64,000 nt of DNA, from positions 1-64,000 of the forward strand of contig PLHW01000062.1 of the NCBI GenBank assembly GCA_003139095.1, in the 5' to 3' direction. The stretch comes from Acidobacteriaceae bacterium (GTDB taxonomy: Bacteria > Acidobacteriota > Terriglobia > Terriglobales > Acidobacteriaceae). Made by a program: the position numbers and the translations under genes. The notes below the pieces were generated by a model. The model was not told where the DNA came from and did not search any database. It was given only the letters and a program-made list of their open reading frames with translations. Shown here piece by piece: positions 22,761-31,542 of the stretch. Within the stretch, counting starts at the first letter, position 1. Each line of letters opens with the position of its first letter.

Positions 22761-25700
22761 ATGAAGATGCGTATGCGTTCGCTGGGGATGATTGCGTTTG
22801 CCGTCGTGCTGGCCGCGATATTTGCGGCGGTGGTGGGAATGCCTGCGGCAGCGCAGGATGTGACGCTCGATTCCGATACGCTGAGCGGATTGCCGATCCG
22901 CGGGATTGGGCCGGCGGTGATGGGCGGGCGGGTTGCGGACATCGCCGCCGCGCACGAGGGCGAGAAGCTGACGATTTTTATTGGGTCCGCGAGCGGAGGC
23001 GTGTGGAGATCGCGCGACGGCGGCATTACGTTCAAGCCGGTATTCGACAAGCAGCCATCGCAGTCGATCGGCTCAGTCGCCGTCGATCCGTCGAACCCGA
23101 AGACGATTTGGGTGGGGACGGGAGAGTCGTGGGCGCGGAACAGCGTGTCGGTGGGAACGGGCGTGTACCGGTCGCGCGATGGCGGCGACAACTGGGAGGC
23201 GATGGGGCTCGGGGACTCGGAGCACGTGAGCCGGATTCTGGTTCATCCGAAGGACAGCAACACGGTGTATGCGTGCGCGCTGGGGCACCTGTGGAACTCG
23301 AACACGGAGCGCGGCGTGTATAAGACGACGGACGGCGGCAAGACGTGGAACAAGATTTTATTTCGCAATGAGAGCACGGGCTGCGCCGAGATGGCGATGG
23401 ACCCGCAGGATGCGAATGTAATTTTTGCGGCGATGTGGGACGTGCGGCGCGAGCCGTGGAACTTCCGGTCGGGCGGGCCGGGGGGCGGGCTGTTTAAGTC
23501 GACGGATGCGGGCGCGACGTGGCATGAAGTGCGGAAAGGGCTGCCAGAGGGCGATTTGGGGCGCATCGGGATTGCGATCGCGGCGAGCAATCACCTGCGC
23601 GTGTACGCAGTGGTGGAGGCGCGCAATCATACGGCGCTATTTCGATCGGAGGATGGAGGCGAGAACTGGGCGGAGATTAACAATTCGTTCAACGTCAGCT
23701 CGCGGCCGTTTTATTTTGCGCGGCTTTTTGTCGATCCGAAGAATGCGGACCGCGTGTACAAGCCGGGATTCACGCTGACCGTGAGCGAAGACGCGGGCAA
23801 GAGTTTCAGCGGAGCGTTTTCGACGAGCGACGGTTTTGGCGGGAGCCTGCACAGCGATGTGCATGCGCTCTGGATCGATCCGGAGAACCCGAGCCAGTTG
23901 CTGGTGGGGACCGACGGCGGCGTGTACAAGTCACTGGACGGCGCGAACCACTGGCGCTTTCTGGCGGACCTGCCGATCTCGCAGTTCTACCACGTGAGCT
24001 ACGACATGGCCGAACCGTACAACGTGTACGGCGGATTGCAGGACAACGGGACGTGGATGGGGCCGTCGCGAGCGCCGGATGGGATTGCGAACCGGGACTG
24101 GCGGAACATCGATTTTGGCGATGGATTCTGGGCGTTCTCGGATCCGGCGGACTCGGACTATGCCTACGCGGAATATCAGGGCGGAAGGATTTCGCGCTTC
24201 CGAAAGACGACGGGAGAGTTGCGCGACATCAAGCCGCTGCCGCGGGCGGGCGAGCCGGATTTTCGCTTTAACTGGAATGCGCCGATTGCCCTGAGTCCGA
24301 CGAAGCCGGGGACGATTTATTTGGGCGGACAATTTTTATTTCGCTCGCGCGATCATGGCGAGTCGTGGGACCGGATTTCTCCGGACCTGACGACCAACGA
24401 TCCGGAGCGGCGGCACCAGGAACTGTCGGGCGGGCTGACGATCGATAATTCCGATGCGGAGAAGTACGAGACGATTTATACGATTGCGGAGTCGCCGAAA
24501 AATGGCGAAGTGATTTGGGCGGGGACGGACGACGGCAATGTGCAGATCACGCGCGATGGCGGTAAACACTGGACGAACGTGGTGAAGAATATTCCTGGGC
24601 TGCCGGCGAATACATGGGTGTCGACGATTGAGGCGAGCCACTACGATGCGGCGGTGGCGTACGCGACGTTCGATGGACACGCGCTGGGCGACATGAAGGC
24701 GCACGTCTACCGGACCAAAGATTACGGGCAGACGTGGACGTCGATTTCAACGGCGGAGTTGAACGGGTATGCGCACGTGGTGCGCGAGGACCTGGTGAAT
24801 CCGAACCTGCTGTATGTAGGCACCGAGTTTGGGCTGTTTATTTCGCTGGATGGTGGAGCGCACTGGGCGCAGTTCAAGGGGAATCTGCCGAACGTTGCGG
24901 TGCGGGATATTGCGATTCATCCGCGCGAGTCGGATTTGATTTTGGCGACGCACGGGCGGGGGATCTGGATTCTGGATGACCTGACGCCGATCCGGGCGCT
25001 GACGCCGGAGTTGCTGGGGAAGGACCTGGTAATGCTGCCGTCGCGGGCGTCGGTGCTGGAGTTGCCGGCGGGGCAGCAGAGATTCGAGGGCGATGCGGAA
25101 TTCGTAGGACACACGGTGCCGGAGACGGCGTCGATTGTGTACTACCAGAAGAAGCGGCACATTTTTGGCGACCTAAAGCTGGACGTTTATGACGCGCAGG
25201 GGAAACTGCTGACGTCGATTCAGGGGGACAAGCGGCGCGGGTTGAACCGGGTGGAATGGCCGGAGCGCGGCAAGCCGCCCAAGGTTCCACCGGCGGCAGG
25301 GCTGGTGGAGAATGAGTTTGTACTCTTCGGGCCGCAGGTACAGGAAGGGACTTATAAAGTCAAACTAACTAAGGGAAAAGAGACTTACGACTCGGAAGTG
25401 AAGCTGGTGCCCGATCCGCGGACGAAGAGCACGGCGGCGGACCGGGCGTTGCAGCACAAAGTTGTAACTCAGCTCTATAACATGCTGTCGGACCTGACTT
25501 ACACGGTGGATGCGACGAACGACTTGCGCGAGCAGGCAAAGCAGCGGGCGGCGTCGGCGACGGACAGCCAGGTGAAGGAACAGCTCAACGCGCTGATGCA
25601 GAAGCTGGAGGATTTTCGCGGGACGCTGGTGGCGGTGAAGGAAGGCGGAATGATTACGGGCGAGGAAAAACTGCGCGAGCACCTGGGCGATTTGTATGGC

Positions 25701-25904
25701 GCGGTGAACGGCTATTCGGGGAAGCCGACGCAATCGCAGATCGAGAGTACGAGCGTGATGCAGAAGCAGCTCGAAGATGCGGCCGCGAAGTTCAAGGCGA
25801 TTGCGGGGACGGACCTTCCGGCGGTGAATTCGGGGCTGGCGGGAAAGAACCTGGCGCCGGTCAAGGCGATGTCGCGCGAAGATTGGGATAAGAAGCAGCA
25901 GTGA
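22761..25904 (+). CDS. Secreted VPS10/BNR-repeat beta-propeller protein
   Basis: This 1047-residue protein has an N-terminal signal peptide (cleavage after AAAQ) and then many BNR/Asp-box repeats of the form S-x-D-G-G-x-x-W, for example SRDGGDNW, TTDGGKTW, STDAGATW, SEDGGENW, TRDGGKHW and TKDYGQTW. Repeats are spread over residues about 60-700, implying one or two large beta-propellers of the sortilin/VPS10 type. The last 300 residues are a beta-rich domain (FGPQVQEGTYKVKLTKG) and a helical, Lys/Glu-rich tail. The family is abundant in Acidobacteriota and may bind or degrade extracellular polymers; catalytic residues are not evident. A GAGGTG ribosome site precedes the ATG. Confidence 0.87.
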   Translation: MKMRMRSLGMIAFAVVLAAIFAAVVGMPAAAQDVTLDSDTLSGLPIRGIGPAVMGGRVADIAAAHEGEKLTIFIGSASGGVWRSRDGGITFKPVFDKQPSQSIGSVAVDPSNPKTIWVGTGESWARNSVSVGTGVYRSRDGGDNWEAMGLGDSEHVSRILVHPKDSNTVYACALGHLWNSNTERGVYKTTDGGKTWNKILFRNESTGCAEMAMDPQDANVIFAAMWDVRREPWNFRSGGPGGGLFKSTDAGATWHEVRKGLPEGDLGRIGIAIAASNHLRVYAVVEARNHTALFRSEDGGENWAEINNSFNVSSRPFYFARLFVDPKNADRVYKPGFTLTVSEDAGKSFSGAFSTSDGFGGSLHSDVHALWIDPENPSQLLVGTDGGVYKSLDGANHWRFLADLPISQFYHVSYDMAEPYNVYGGLQDNGTWMGPSRAPDGIANRDWRNIDFGDGFWAFSDPADSDYAYAEYQGGRISRFRKTTGELRDIKPLPRAGEPDFRFNWNAPIALSPTKPGTIYLGGQFLFRSRDHGESWDRISPDLTTNDPERRHQELSGGLTIDNSDAEKYETIYTIAESPKNGEVIWAGTDDGNVQITRDGGKHWTNVVKNIPGLPANTWVSTIEASHYDAAVAYATFDGHALGDMKAHVYRTKDYGQTWTSISTAELNGYAHVVREDLVNPNLLYVGTEFGLFISLDGGAHWAQFKGNLPNVAVRDIAIHPRESDLILATHGRGIWILDDLTPIRALTPELLGKDLVMLPSRASVLELPAGQQRFEGDAEFVGHTVPETASIVYYQKKRHIFGDLKLDVYDAQGKLLTSIQGDKRRGLNRVEWPERGKPPKVPPAAGLVENEFVLFGPQVQEGTYKVKLTKGKETYDSEVKLVPDPRTKSTAADRALQHKVVTQLYNMLSDLTYTVDATNDLREQAKQRAASATDSQVKEQLNALMQKLEDFRGTLVAVKEGGMITGEEKLREHLGDLYGAVNGYSGKPTQSQIESTSVMQKQLEDAAAKFKAIAGTDLPAVNSGLAGKNLAPVKAMSREDWDKKQQ

Positions 25905-25920
25905 GGGGCGAGCCGAGCAC

Positions 25921-25982
25921 CCACTCATCGCAAAAGGCGCGATGAGTGGGGCACCCGGCTTTCAGGCTCCTTAGGATGACAA
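25921..25982. repeat. Hairpin and partial REP-like element F
   Basis: CCACTCATCGC (25921-25931) pairs perfectly with GCGATGAGTGG (25939-25949). After GCACCCGGCTTTCAGG comes CTCCTTAGGATGACA, the usual 3' end of the REP-like element. It follows the propeller gene by 16 nt and precedes the prolyl oligopeptidase. Confidence 0.75.
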
Positions 25983-26051
25983 AGCTAACCGGTCGGTCAT
26001 TCTGCTAACCTGTCGATTGGTACTTCGTTCACAGCATAAGGTGAGGTGTGT

Positions 26052-28193
26052 ATGCAGGGAGGGTTCCGTTTGCTGATTGTCTTTTTTCTTTTGTTCGTCG
26101 GGATGGCGGCGATGGTGATGGCCGGGGATTCGCCGAGCGCCTCGGGTCCGCCGAAAGCGAAAGTGGCGCCGGTGGAAGATACGGTGCAGGGGCACAAGAT
26201 CGTCGATGCATACCGGTATCTGGAGAACGCGAACGATGCCGACACTAAACTTTTCGTGGATGAGGAACTGGCATATACGCGCTCGATGCTCGACCCGCTT
26301 CCCGGTCGCGACAAGATTAATGCGCGGCTGTCGCAACTGCTGGCGATTGGCACGGTGTTACCCCCGGAGATGGCCGGACCTTACTACTTGCATACGCAGC
26401 GTGACGCGGGCCAGAATCAGCCCACCCTTTATGTGCGGGAGGGCGTGAATGGCGAAGACCGGGTGCTGCTCGACCCGAACAAATTGTCGGCCGATGCGAC
26501 GGTGGCGCTGGATTGGTGGTATCCGTCGGAAGACGGAAAGTACATAGCTTACGGATTGTCGCCGAGCGGTTCGGAGGAGAGCACACTGCACGTGATGGAA
26601 ACGGCGACGAGGCGCGAGTTGGCGGATAAGATCGAGCGCACTCGCTTTGCCAGCATCGCGTGGAAAAAGGACAGTTCCGGTTTCTATTACACGCGCCATC
26701 CGAAAAAAGGCGACGTGCCGGCGGGCGAAGAGGTGTACCACGTCAAGGCCTTCTACCATCGGCTGGGCGACGACCCGGCGCACGATCCGCTGATCTTCGA
26801 GGACGAGAAACATCCGCAGAATATTCCGACGGTCAATCTTTCCGAGGACGATCGCTGGCTGCTGATCGACGTGCAGGAGGGTTGGACGAAGACGGAAATG
26901 TATGTACAGGATTTGCAGTCGAAAAATCCTCCGGTGGAAATTACCACGGGCAAGAGTTTTCTTTATGGGGCGGAGTTTTACGAGGGCAAGCTGTACATCA
27001 TCACGAACGAGGACGCGCCGCATTACCGGGTGTTTGTGGCCGAGGCCGCGAACCCGAAGCGGGAACACTGGAAAGAACTGATTCCGGCGAGCGATGCGGT
27101 GTTGCAGAACGCGAGCGTGACGGGCGGAAAACTCTTCACCCAGTATGAGCACAACGTGTCGTCGGAGCTGAAGATCTTCTCGCTCGAGGGGAAGAAACTG
27201 GCGGAGATTCCGCAGCCCGCGATCGGAAATGTGTTCAGCGTCAGCGTACGCTACGACCGCAACGAGCTTTTCTTCGCTTTCCAGTCCTTCACGGTGCCGC
27301 CGTCGGTATATCGCTACGACCTCGGGTCGGGCGGGATAACGTCATGGGCGAAGGTGGACGCGCCGTCGATCGATCCTGCCGCCTACGATGTGCGGCAGGA
27401 GTGGTATGCGTCGAAAGACGGGACGAAGATTCCGATGTTCATTGTGAGCAAGAAGGGGCTGGTGAAGAACGGCCGGAATCCCGCGCTGCTGACGGGTTAT
27501 GGCGGATTCAACATCTCGATGAGTCCAACGTTCAACCGCAGTTCTTATTTGTGGATGGAGCACGGGGGCGTTTACGCGGTGGCGAATTTGCGCGGCGGAT
27601 CGGAATTCGGCGAAGACTGGCATCGCGCGGGCATGCTGGAAAAAAAGCAGAACGTGTTCGACGACTTTATCGCGGCGGCGGAATATTTGATTGCGGAAAA
27701 GTACACGGACAAAGATCACCTGGCGATTTCGGGGGGATCGAATGGGGGGCTGCTGATGGGGGCGATGATTACGCAGCGGCCCGATCTGTTTCGCGCTGTG
27801 GTGTGCCAGGTGCCGCTGCTGGACATGCTGCGCTACCAGAATTTTCAGATCGCGAAGCTGTGGATTCCGGAGTACGGGTCGGCGGACGACGCGAAGCAAT
27901 TTGACACGCTGTACGCGTATTCGCCGTATCACCACGTGAAGGCGGGGCAGGAGTATCCGGCGATTTTATTTATGACGGCGGACACGGATACGCGGGTGGA
28001 TCCGATGCACGCGAAAAAGATGACGGCGCTGATGCAGGCCGAGGCGAAAAATGGCGAGAGCAAGGACCGGCCGATTTTGCTGCGCATTGACACGAAAGCG
28101 GGCCACGGGCAGGGCAAGCCGGTGGCCAAGCAGGTGGAAGACAGCACCGACATGTATTCGTTTTTGTTCTGGCAGCTGGGTGTAAAGCCGTAG
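26052..28193 (+). CDS. Prolyl oligopeptidase family serine peptidase (S9A), secreted
   Basis: This 713-residue protein begins at the ATG preceded by GAGG at 5 nt; a GTG two codons earlier would also be in frame. A signal peptide covers residues 1-25. The N-terminal half is the seven-bladed propeller (DAYRYLENANDADTKLFV at the entry, then blades with SEDGKYIAYGLSPSG). The C-terminal alpha/beta-hydrolase domain has the nucleophile motif SGGSNGGLL, the Asp in TADTDTRVDP and the His in KAGHGQGKP. NLRGGSEFGEDWHRAG is diagnostic for S9A. It cleaves after Pro in short peptides in the periplasm. The VPS10/BNR gene upstream ends 150 nt away, past a hairpin, so it may be separately expressed. Confidence 0.95.
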   Translation: MQGGFRLLIVFFLLFVGMAAMVMAGDSPSASGPPKAKVAPVEDTVQGHKIVDAYRYLENANDADTKLFVDEELAYTRSMLDPLPGRDKINARLSQLLAIGTVLPPEMAGPYYLHTQRDAGQNQPTLYVREGVNGEDRVLLDPNKLSADATVALDWWYPSEDGKYIAYGLSPSGSEESTLHVMETATRRELADKIERTRFASIAWKKDSSGFYYTRHPKKGDVPAGEEVYHVKAFYHRLGDDPAHDPLIFEDEKHPQNIPTVNLSEDDRWLLIDVQEGWTKTEMYVQDLQSKNPPVEITTGKSFLYGAEFYEGKLYIITNEDAPHYRVFVAEAANPKREHWKELIPASDAVLQNASVTGGKLFTQYEHNVSSELKIFSLEGKKLAEIPQPAIGNVFSVSVRYDRNELFFAFQSFTVPPSVYRYDLGSGGITSWAKVDAPSIDPAAYDVRQEWYASKDGTKIPMFIVSKKGLVKNGRNPALLTGYGGFNISMSPTFNRSSYLWMEHGGVYAVANLRGGSEFGEDWHRAGMLEKKQNVFDDFIAAAEYLIAEKYTDKDHLAISGGSNGGLLMGAMITQRPDLFRAVVCQVPLLDMLRYQNFQIAKLWIPEYGSADDAKQFDTLYAYSPYHHVKAGQEYPAILFMTADTDTRVDPMHAKKMTALMQAEAKNGESKDRPILLRIDTKAGHGQGKPVAKQVEDSTDMYSFLFWQLGVKP

Positions 28194-28198
28194 CGTCT

Positions 28199-28423
28199 TT
28201 ACGCCGATTCGATCGTCTTCATGTAGGCGCGCAGGATGGCGTTGATCCTAGTTTGATAACCGCGCTGCCGGCGGAACCAGCGTAGCAGGTCGGCATCGAG
28301 GCGCATGGTTACGATCTCTTTTGGCGCCGGCATGATGACCTTGGCGCTCTTGCTGGGCTCGTCAGACTGCCGTTCGCTCTCCTCGCCCCCCCCTGCGTCA
28401 CCAAGCAGTGTGACATGGGGCAC
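28199..28423 (-). CDS. Orphan BrnA-like antitoxin
   Basis: The C-terminal 40 residues (PKEIVTMRLDADLLRWFRRQRGYQTRINAILRAYM) match the BrnA antitoxin pattern: an Arg-Leu-Asp-Ala-Asp ribbon strand, then a WFRxxGxxYQTRIN helix and a short C-terminal helix. From a GTG at 28423 with AGGA upstream it would be 74 residues; an ATG at 28333 would give a 44-residue core. The BrnT toxin normally encoded just upstream is absent, and the intervening region instead leads into the amt gene on the other strand. A run of eight C/G bases (28386-28393) lies inside the frame and could be a slippage site. Confidence 0.66.
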   Translation of the reverse strand: MPHVTLLGDAGGGEESERQSDEPSKSAKVIMPAPKEIVTMRLDADLLRWFRRQRGYQTRINAILRAYMKTIESA

Positions 28424-28573
28424 TGAGTTCCTGCTATGCTCTGGTCCAGCCTCTGAGTGTAAGTGCGTTTTTCGCGCGCCTGGCCCTGCGGGCCCTCCAC
28501 CCGCGCGAGCAATCGTTGGACCCCCGCTCGCTAACCGCGGGCAAATCTCTCTACATTTCGGTCGGAGGATCGT

Positions 28574-29836
28574 ATGCTCCATCTGGACACCGGGAACACC
28601 GGTTTCATGATTCTATGCAGCAGCCTGGTCATGTTAATGACGCCGGGCCTGGCTTTCTTCTATGGCGGCCTGGTGGGCCGCAAAAACGTCCTGGCCATCA
28701 TGATTCAAAGTTTCGTCTCGATGGGCTGGACGACGGTCATCTGGTATCTGTATGGCTACTCGTTGTGCTTCAGCGGCGATTGGCATGGCGTGATCGGCAA
28801 CTTCCACTATGCCTTGCTGCGAGGCATCAATCTCAGCACGCCTTCGCCGAATGACACGATCCCCGCATTCGTCTTCATCGCCTACCAGATGATGTTCGCC
28901 ATCATCACCCCCGCGCTGATTTCCGGAGCGTTCACCAATCGCGTCACCTTCAAGGCGTACATGCTGTTCCTGACCGGATGGCTGACCTTTGTTTATTTTC
29001 CGTTCGTGCACATGGTGTGGGGAGGCGGGTTTCTCCAGCAATGGGGCGTGAAGGATTTCGCGGGTGGCATCGTGGTGCATAACATCGCGGGCATCGCGGC
29101 GCTGGCCTCGGTAATTTATGTGGGCAAGCGGCGGGTGGCCGATCGCGGGCCGCACAGCATTCCGCTGGTGGCGCTGGGTACGGGGCTGTTGTGGTTTGGT
29201 TGGTACGGATTCAATGCGGGCAGTGAAATGCGCGTCGACTCCGTCACCGCGACCGCGTTTCTGAATACCGACGTGGCCGCCTCGTTTGCGGCCATCGCAT
29301 GGCTAATGGTCGCCTGGTTGAACGAGAAGAAGCCGAAGTTCCTCGGCCTGTTGACGGGCGCGGTTGCGGGACTGGCCACCATAACGCCCGCCGCCGGCTT
29401 TGTTTCGCCGACGACCGCCGTCATCATCGGCATCGTCGCCGGTGTGGTGTGCTACTACGCGGTCGAAATGAAGAACAGGCTGCATTGGGACGACGCGCTC
29501 GACGTTTGGGGAGTGCACGGCGTGGGCGGTTTCCTGGGCATCGTGATGCTGGGCATCTTCGCTAACAAGCAGTTCAATCCCGAGGGCGCCAATGGCCTGA
29601 TCTATGGCGACCCGGTCTTCCTGCTTAAACAGGTGACGGCGGTGACATTCTCGTCGGTGTGGGCGTTCGTGTTTACCTACGCCATGCTGCGGATTATTGA
29701 TGCGTTTACTCCCGTGAAGGTCAGCGAGTCCCATGAGGAGATTGGCCTGGACGAGTCGCTGCACGGTGAGCACGCCTACGAGCAACTCACGGAACGAGAC
29801 GTGATCCACGATCTGGTGAACTCGACTCGTCAATAA
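28574..29836 (+). CDS. amt: Ammonium transporter (Amt/MEP/Rh family)
   Basis: The 420-residue protein has eleven hydrophobic segments. The two pore histidines are visible in GIVVHNIAG and DVWGVHGVGG, the phenylalanine-gate and Trp residues are present, and MLMTPGLAFFYGGLVGRKNVLA near the N-terminus is diagnostic. GGAGG lies 7 nt before the ATG. It takes up ammonium across the inner membrane. The C-terminal cytoplasmic tail (SHEEIGLDESLHGEHAYEQL) resembles the regulatory tail bound by GlnK, but no glnK gene is in the window. The porin follows after 19 nt, suggesting joint passage of ammonium through both membranes. Confidence 0.96.
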   Translation: MLHLDTGNTGFMILCSSLVMLMTPGLAFFYGGLVGRKNVLAIMIQSFVSMGWTTVIWYLYGYSLCFSGDWHGVIGNFHYALLRGINLSTPSPNDTIPAFVFIAYQMMFAIITPALISGAFTNRVTFKAYMLFLTGWLTFVYFPFVHMVWGGGFLQQWGVKDFAGGIVVHNIAGIAALASVIYVGKRRVADRGPHSIPLVALGTGLLWFGWYGFNAGSEMRVDSVTATAFLNTDVAASFAAIAWLMVAWLNEKKPKFLGLLTGAVAGLATITPAAGFVSPTTAVIIGIVAGVVCYYAVEMKNRLHWDDALDVWGVHGVGGFLGIVMLGIFANKQFNPEGANGLIYGDPVFLLKQVTAVTFSSVWAFVFTYAMLRIIDAFTPVKVSESHEEIGLDESLHGEHAYEQLTERDVIHDLVNSTRQ

Positions 29837-29855
29837 AAAGGGTATTAAAAGCACG

Positions 29856-31136
29856 ATGGAGGCCCAGAGAGCTGCATGGCGCTGTCTTCGTGGCCGAATC
29901 ATATTAGGAGGGGTGATGCTTGCATTATCCCTTCTTCTTTTTGCGCAAATTCTTTTTGCGCAGAGCATTCCTGAGCCAGTCAGCGCCGCGGCGGACCCGC
30001 CCGCTGTATCATCCGCGGTGACTTCTGACGCATCATCCGCCGGCGGCGCCGAGAGCAAGCCCTGGTGGAAGGGAATTACGGCCGACGGATTTGCCTCGCT
30101 CTCCTACACGTACAACACGAACGATCCGAGCACGCGGCTGAATCAGTTCCGAGTATTCGATTTCAACGACAACGAGCCGCAACTCGATGTGGCGCAACTG
30201 GTGTTTCAGCATCCCGTCAGCGAGTCCGGGCAGTTTGGTTTTCGTTACAACATGATTGCCGGCTCGGGCGTACCCGAAATTACGGCCGCGTATGGCATGT
30301 TTCGCAATACCACCACCGGCATCGCCCATCACTTCGATATTCCCGAGTTCTACCTCAGCTATATCGCGCCCGTGGGCAAGGGGCTGCGCTTGGACGTGGG
30401 CAGGTTCGTCACGCACCTCGGGTACGAAGTGATCGGCGGGTATGACGGCTACAACGATAATTTCAGCCGCGGGTTTATTTTCGGCTACGGAGTGCCGTTC
30501 ACCCATACGGGACTGAAGATGAGTTATACGTTCAACAGCCGGATCTCGTCGGCGTTGCTGATCACCAACGGTTGCGACGCCGTGACTCGCCTGAACGGAG
30601 GCGCAACCTTTGGGGGCCAGGTCGCCGCCGTCACTTCAAAGACCACGACGCTGACGTTTAACTTTCTGCACGGGCCGGAGCGGCCGCACAACGCGCACGA
30701 CCAGCGCAGCCTGTATGAGATTGTCGGCACGTGGAAGGTAGTGCCGCGGCTGAGCCTCGCGTTTGACAGTCTGTATGCGGACGAGGATCATGCGGCGGCC
30801 GACGGCAGCGATGCCATTTGGAGAGGGCTGGCTGGGTATTCGAAGTTCGCGCTGACCAAGCAGTTCTCGCTAGCCTTTCGCGGCGAAGTTTTTGCGGATG
30901 GGGGAGGGAGCCGTACGGGCACGTCGCAAACGCTGCGTGGATTTACGCTCACACCGGAATACGATTTGCACGTAAAAGTTTCCCGCCTGGCGTCGGAGTT
31001 CCGGCATTTCGACGGCAAGTTCGTAACCCGGGGCGAGTTCCGCCAGGATTTCTCCGATCAGGCGACCTTCCGCAAGGGAAGCGGCTTCACCACGCGGCAG
31101 TTCACGACGGCGGTGAATCTGATCTATCTGTTCTGA
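29856..31136 (+). CDS. OmpL-like beta-barrel porin (BBP2 family)
   Basis: The protein is 426 residues. After the signal peptide (ending ILFAQ) and a Ser/Ala-rich linker it has WWKGITADGFASLSYTYNTN and then about sixteen alternating strands, ending LIYLF with a terminal Phe as in BAM substrates. This matches putative porins of the beta-barrel-porin-2 group. There are two possible starts: ATG 29856 gives a positively charged n-region but has no ribosome site, whereas ATG 29916 has a strong AGGAGG at 4 nt but no charges. I kept the first. Its close linkage to amt (19 nt) suggests ammonium or amine uptake, which is inference. Confidence 0.84.
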   Translation: MEAQRAAWRCLRGRIILGGVMLALSLLLFAQILFAQSIPEPVSAAADPPAVSSAVTSDASSAGGAESKPWWKGITADGFASLSYTYNTNDPSTRLNQFRVFDFNDNEPQLDVAQLVFQHPVSESGQFGFRYNMIAGSGVPEITAAYGMFRNTTTGIAHHFDIPEFYLSYIAPVGKGLRLDVGRFVTHLGYEVIGGYDGYNDNFSRGFIFGYGVPFTHTGLKMSYTFNSRISSALLITNGCDAVTRLNGGATFGGQVAAVTSKTTTLTFNFLHGPERPHNAHDQRSLYEIVGTWKVVPRLSLAFDSLYADEDHAAADGSDAIWRGLAGYSKFALTKQFSLAFRGEVFADGGGSRTGTSQTLRGFTLTPEYDLHVKVSRLASEFRHFDGKFVTRGEFRQDFSDQATFRKGSGFTTRQFTTAVNLIYLF

Positions 31137-31542
31137 ACGGATCTTCCTAAAACCCTAAGCGATGCAGCATGGCCGATGCGGGCTAAGCCCACTGCGAACC
31201 GAACCCCGGATGTGCCCGCCGCTCACATCTTCCGAATTTCACACCCGCGCGCTACCAAATTTGGAAGAGCGCCGGTTTTCTCTCTTCACTTCGGGATGCA
31301 ACTCTATCATCCGACACAGTCTATCCCCGCCGCGAATGTGGAGTTACGATTGCTGACCAAGCTCCACAAGTATCATTTTTCTTGCACTTTCTTATTCGAT
31401 GTGGTTTCTTATCTGATCAATTCTTAGCGGCTTTACAAAGCGTTTCTTTTTTTGACATCGCGACCGGCCGGTTGCAAGGCGCGGCTGCTTTCGTAATTCA
31501 GGCTTCATTCTGACACTTCGAAAGTCCGAGAGGGAGATGTAT
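31137..31542. other. Long AT-rich leader before the TonB receptor
   Basis: This 406-nt gap has no gene. The AT content rises at about 31360-31450, where ATTTTTCTTGCACTTTCTTATT and similar runs occur. TTGACA is present at 31452-31457, but no good -10 hexamer stands 16-18 nt further on, so I do not call a promoter. AGGGAG at 31531-31536 is the ribosome site of the receptor. Confidence 0.55.

Noticed and set aside
31452-31480. Promoter of the TonB receptor at TTGACA
   Set aside because: No acceptable -10 element 16-18 nt downstream; a lone hexamer is not enough.
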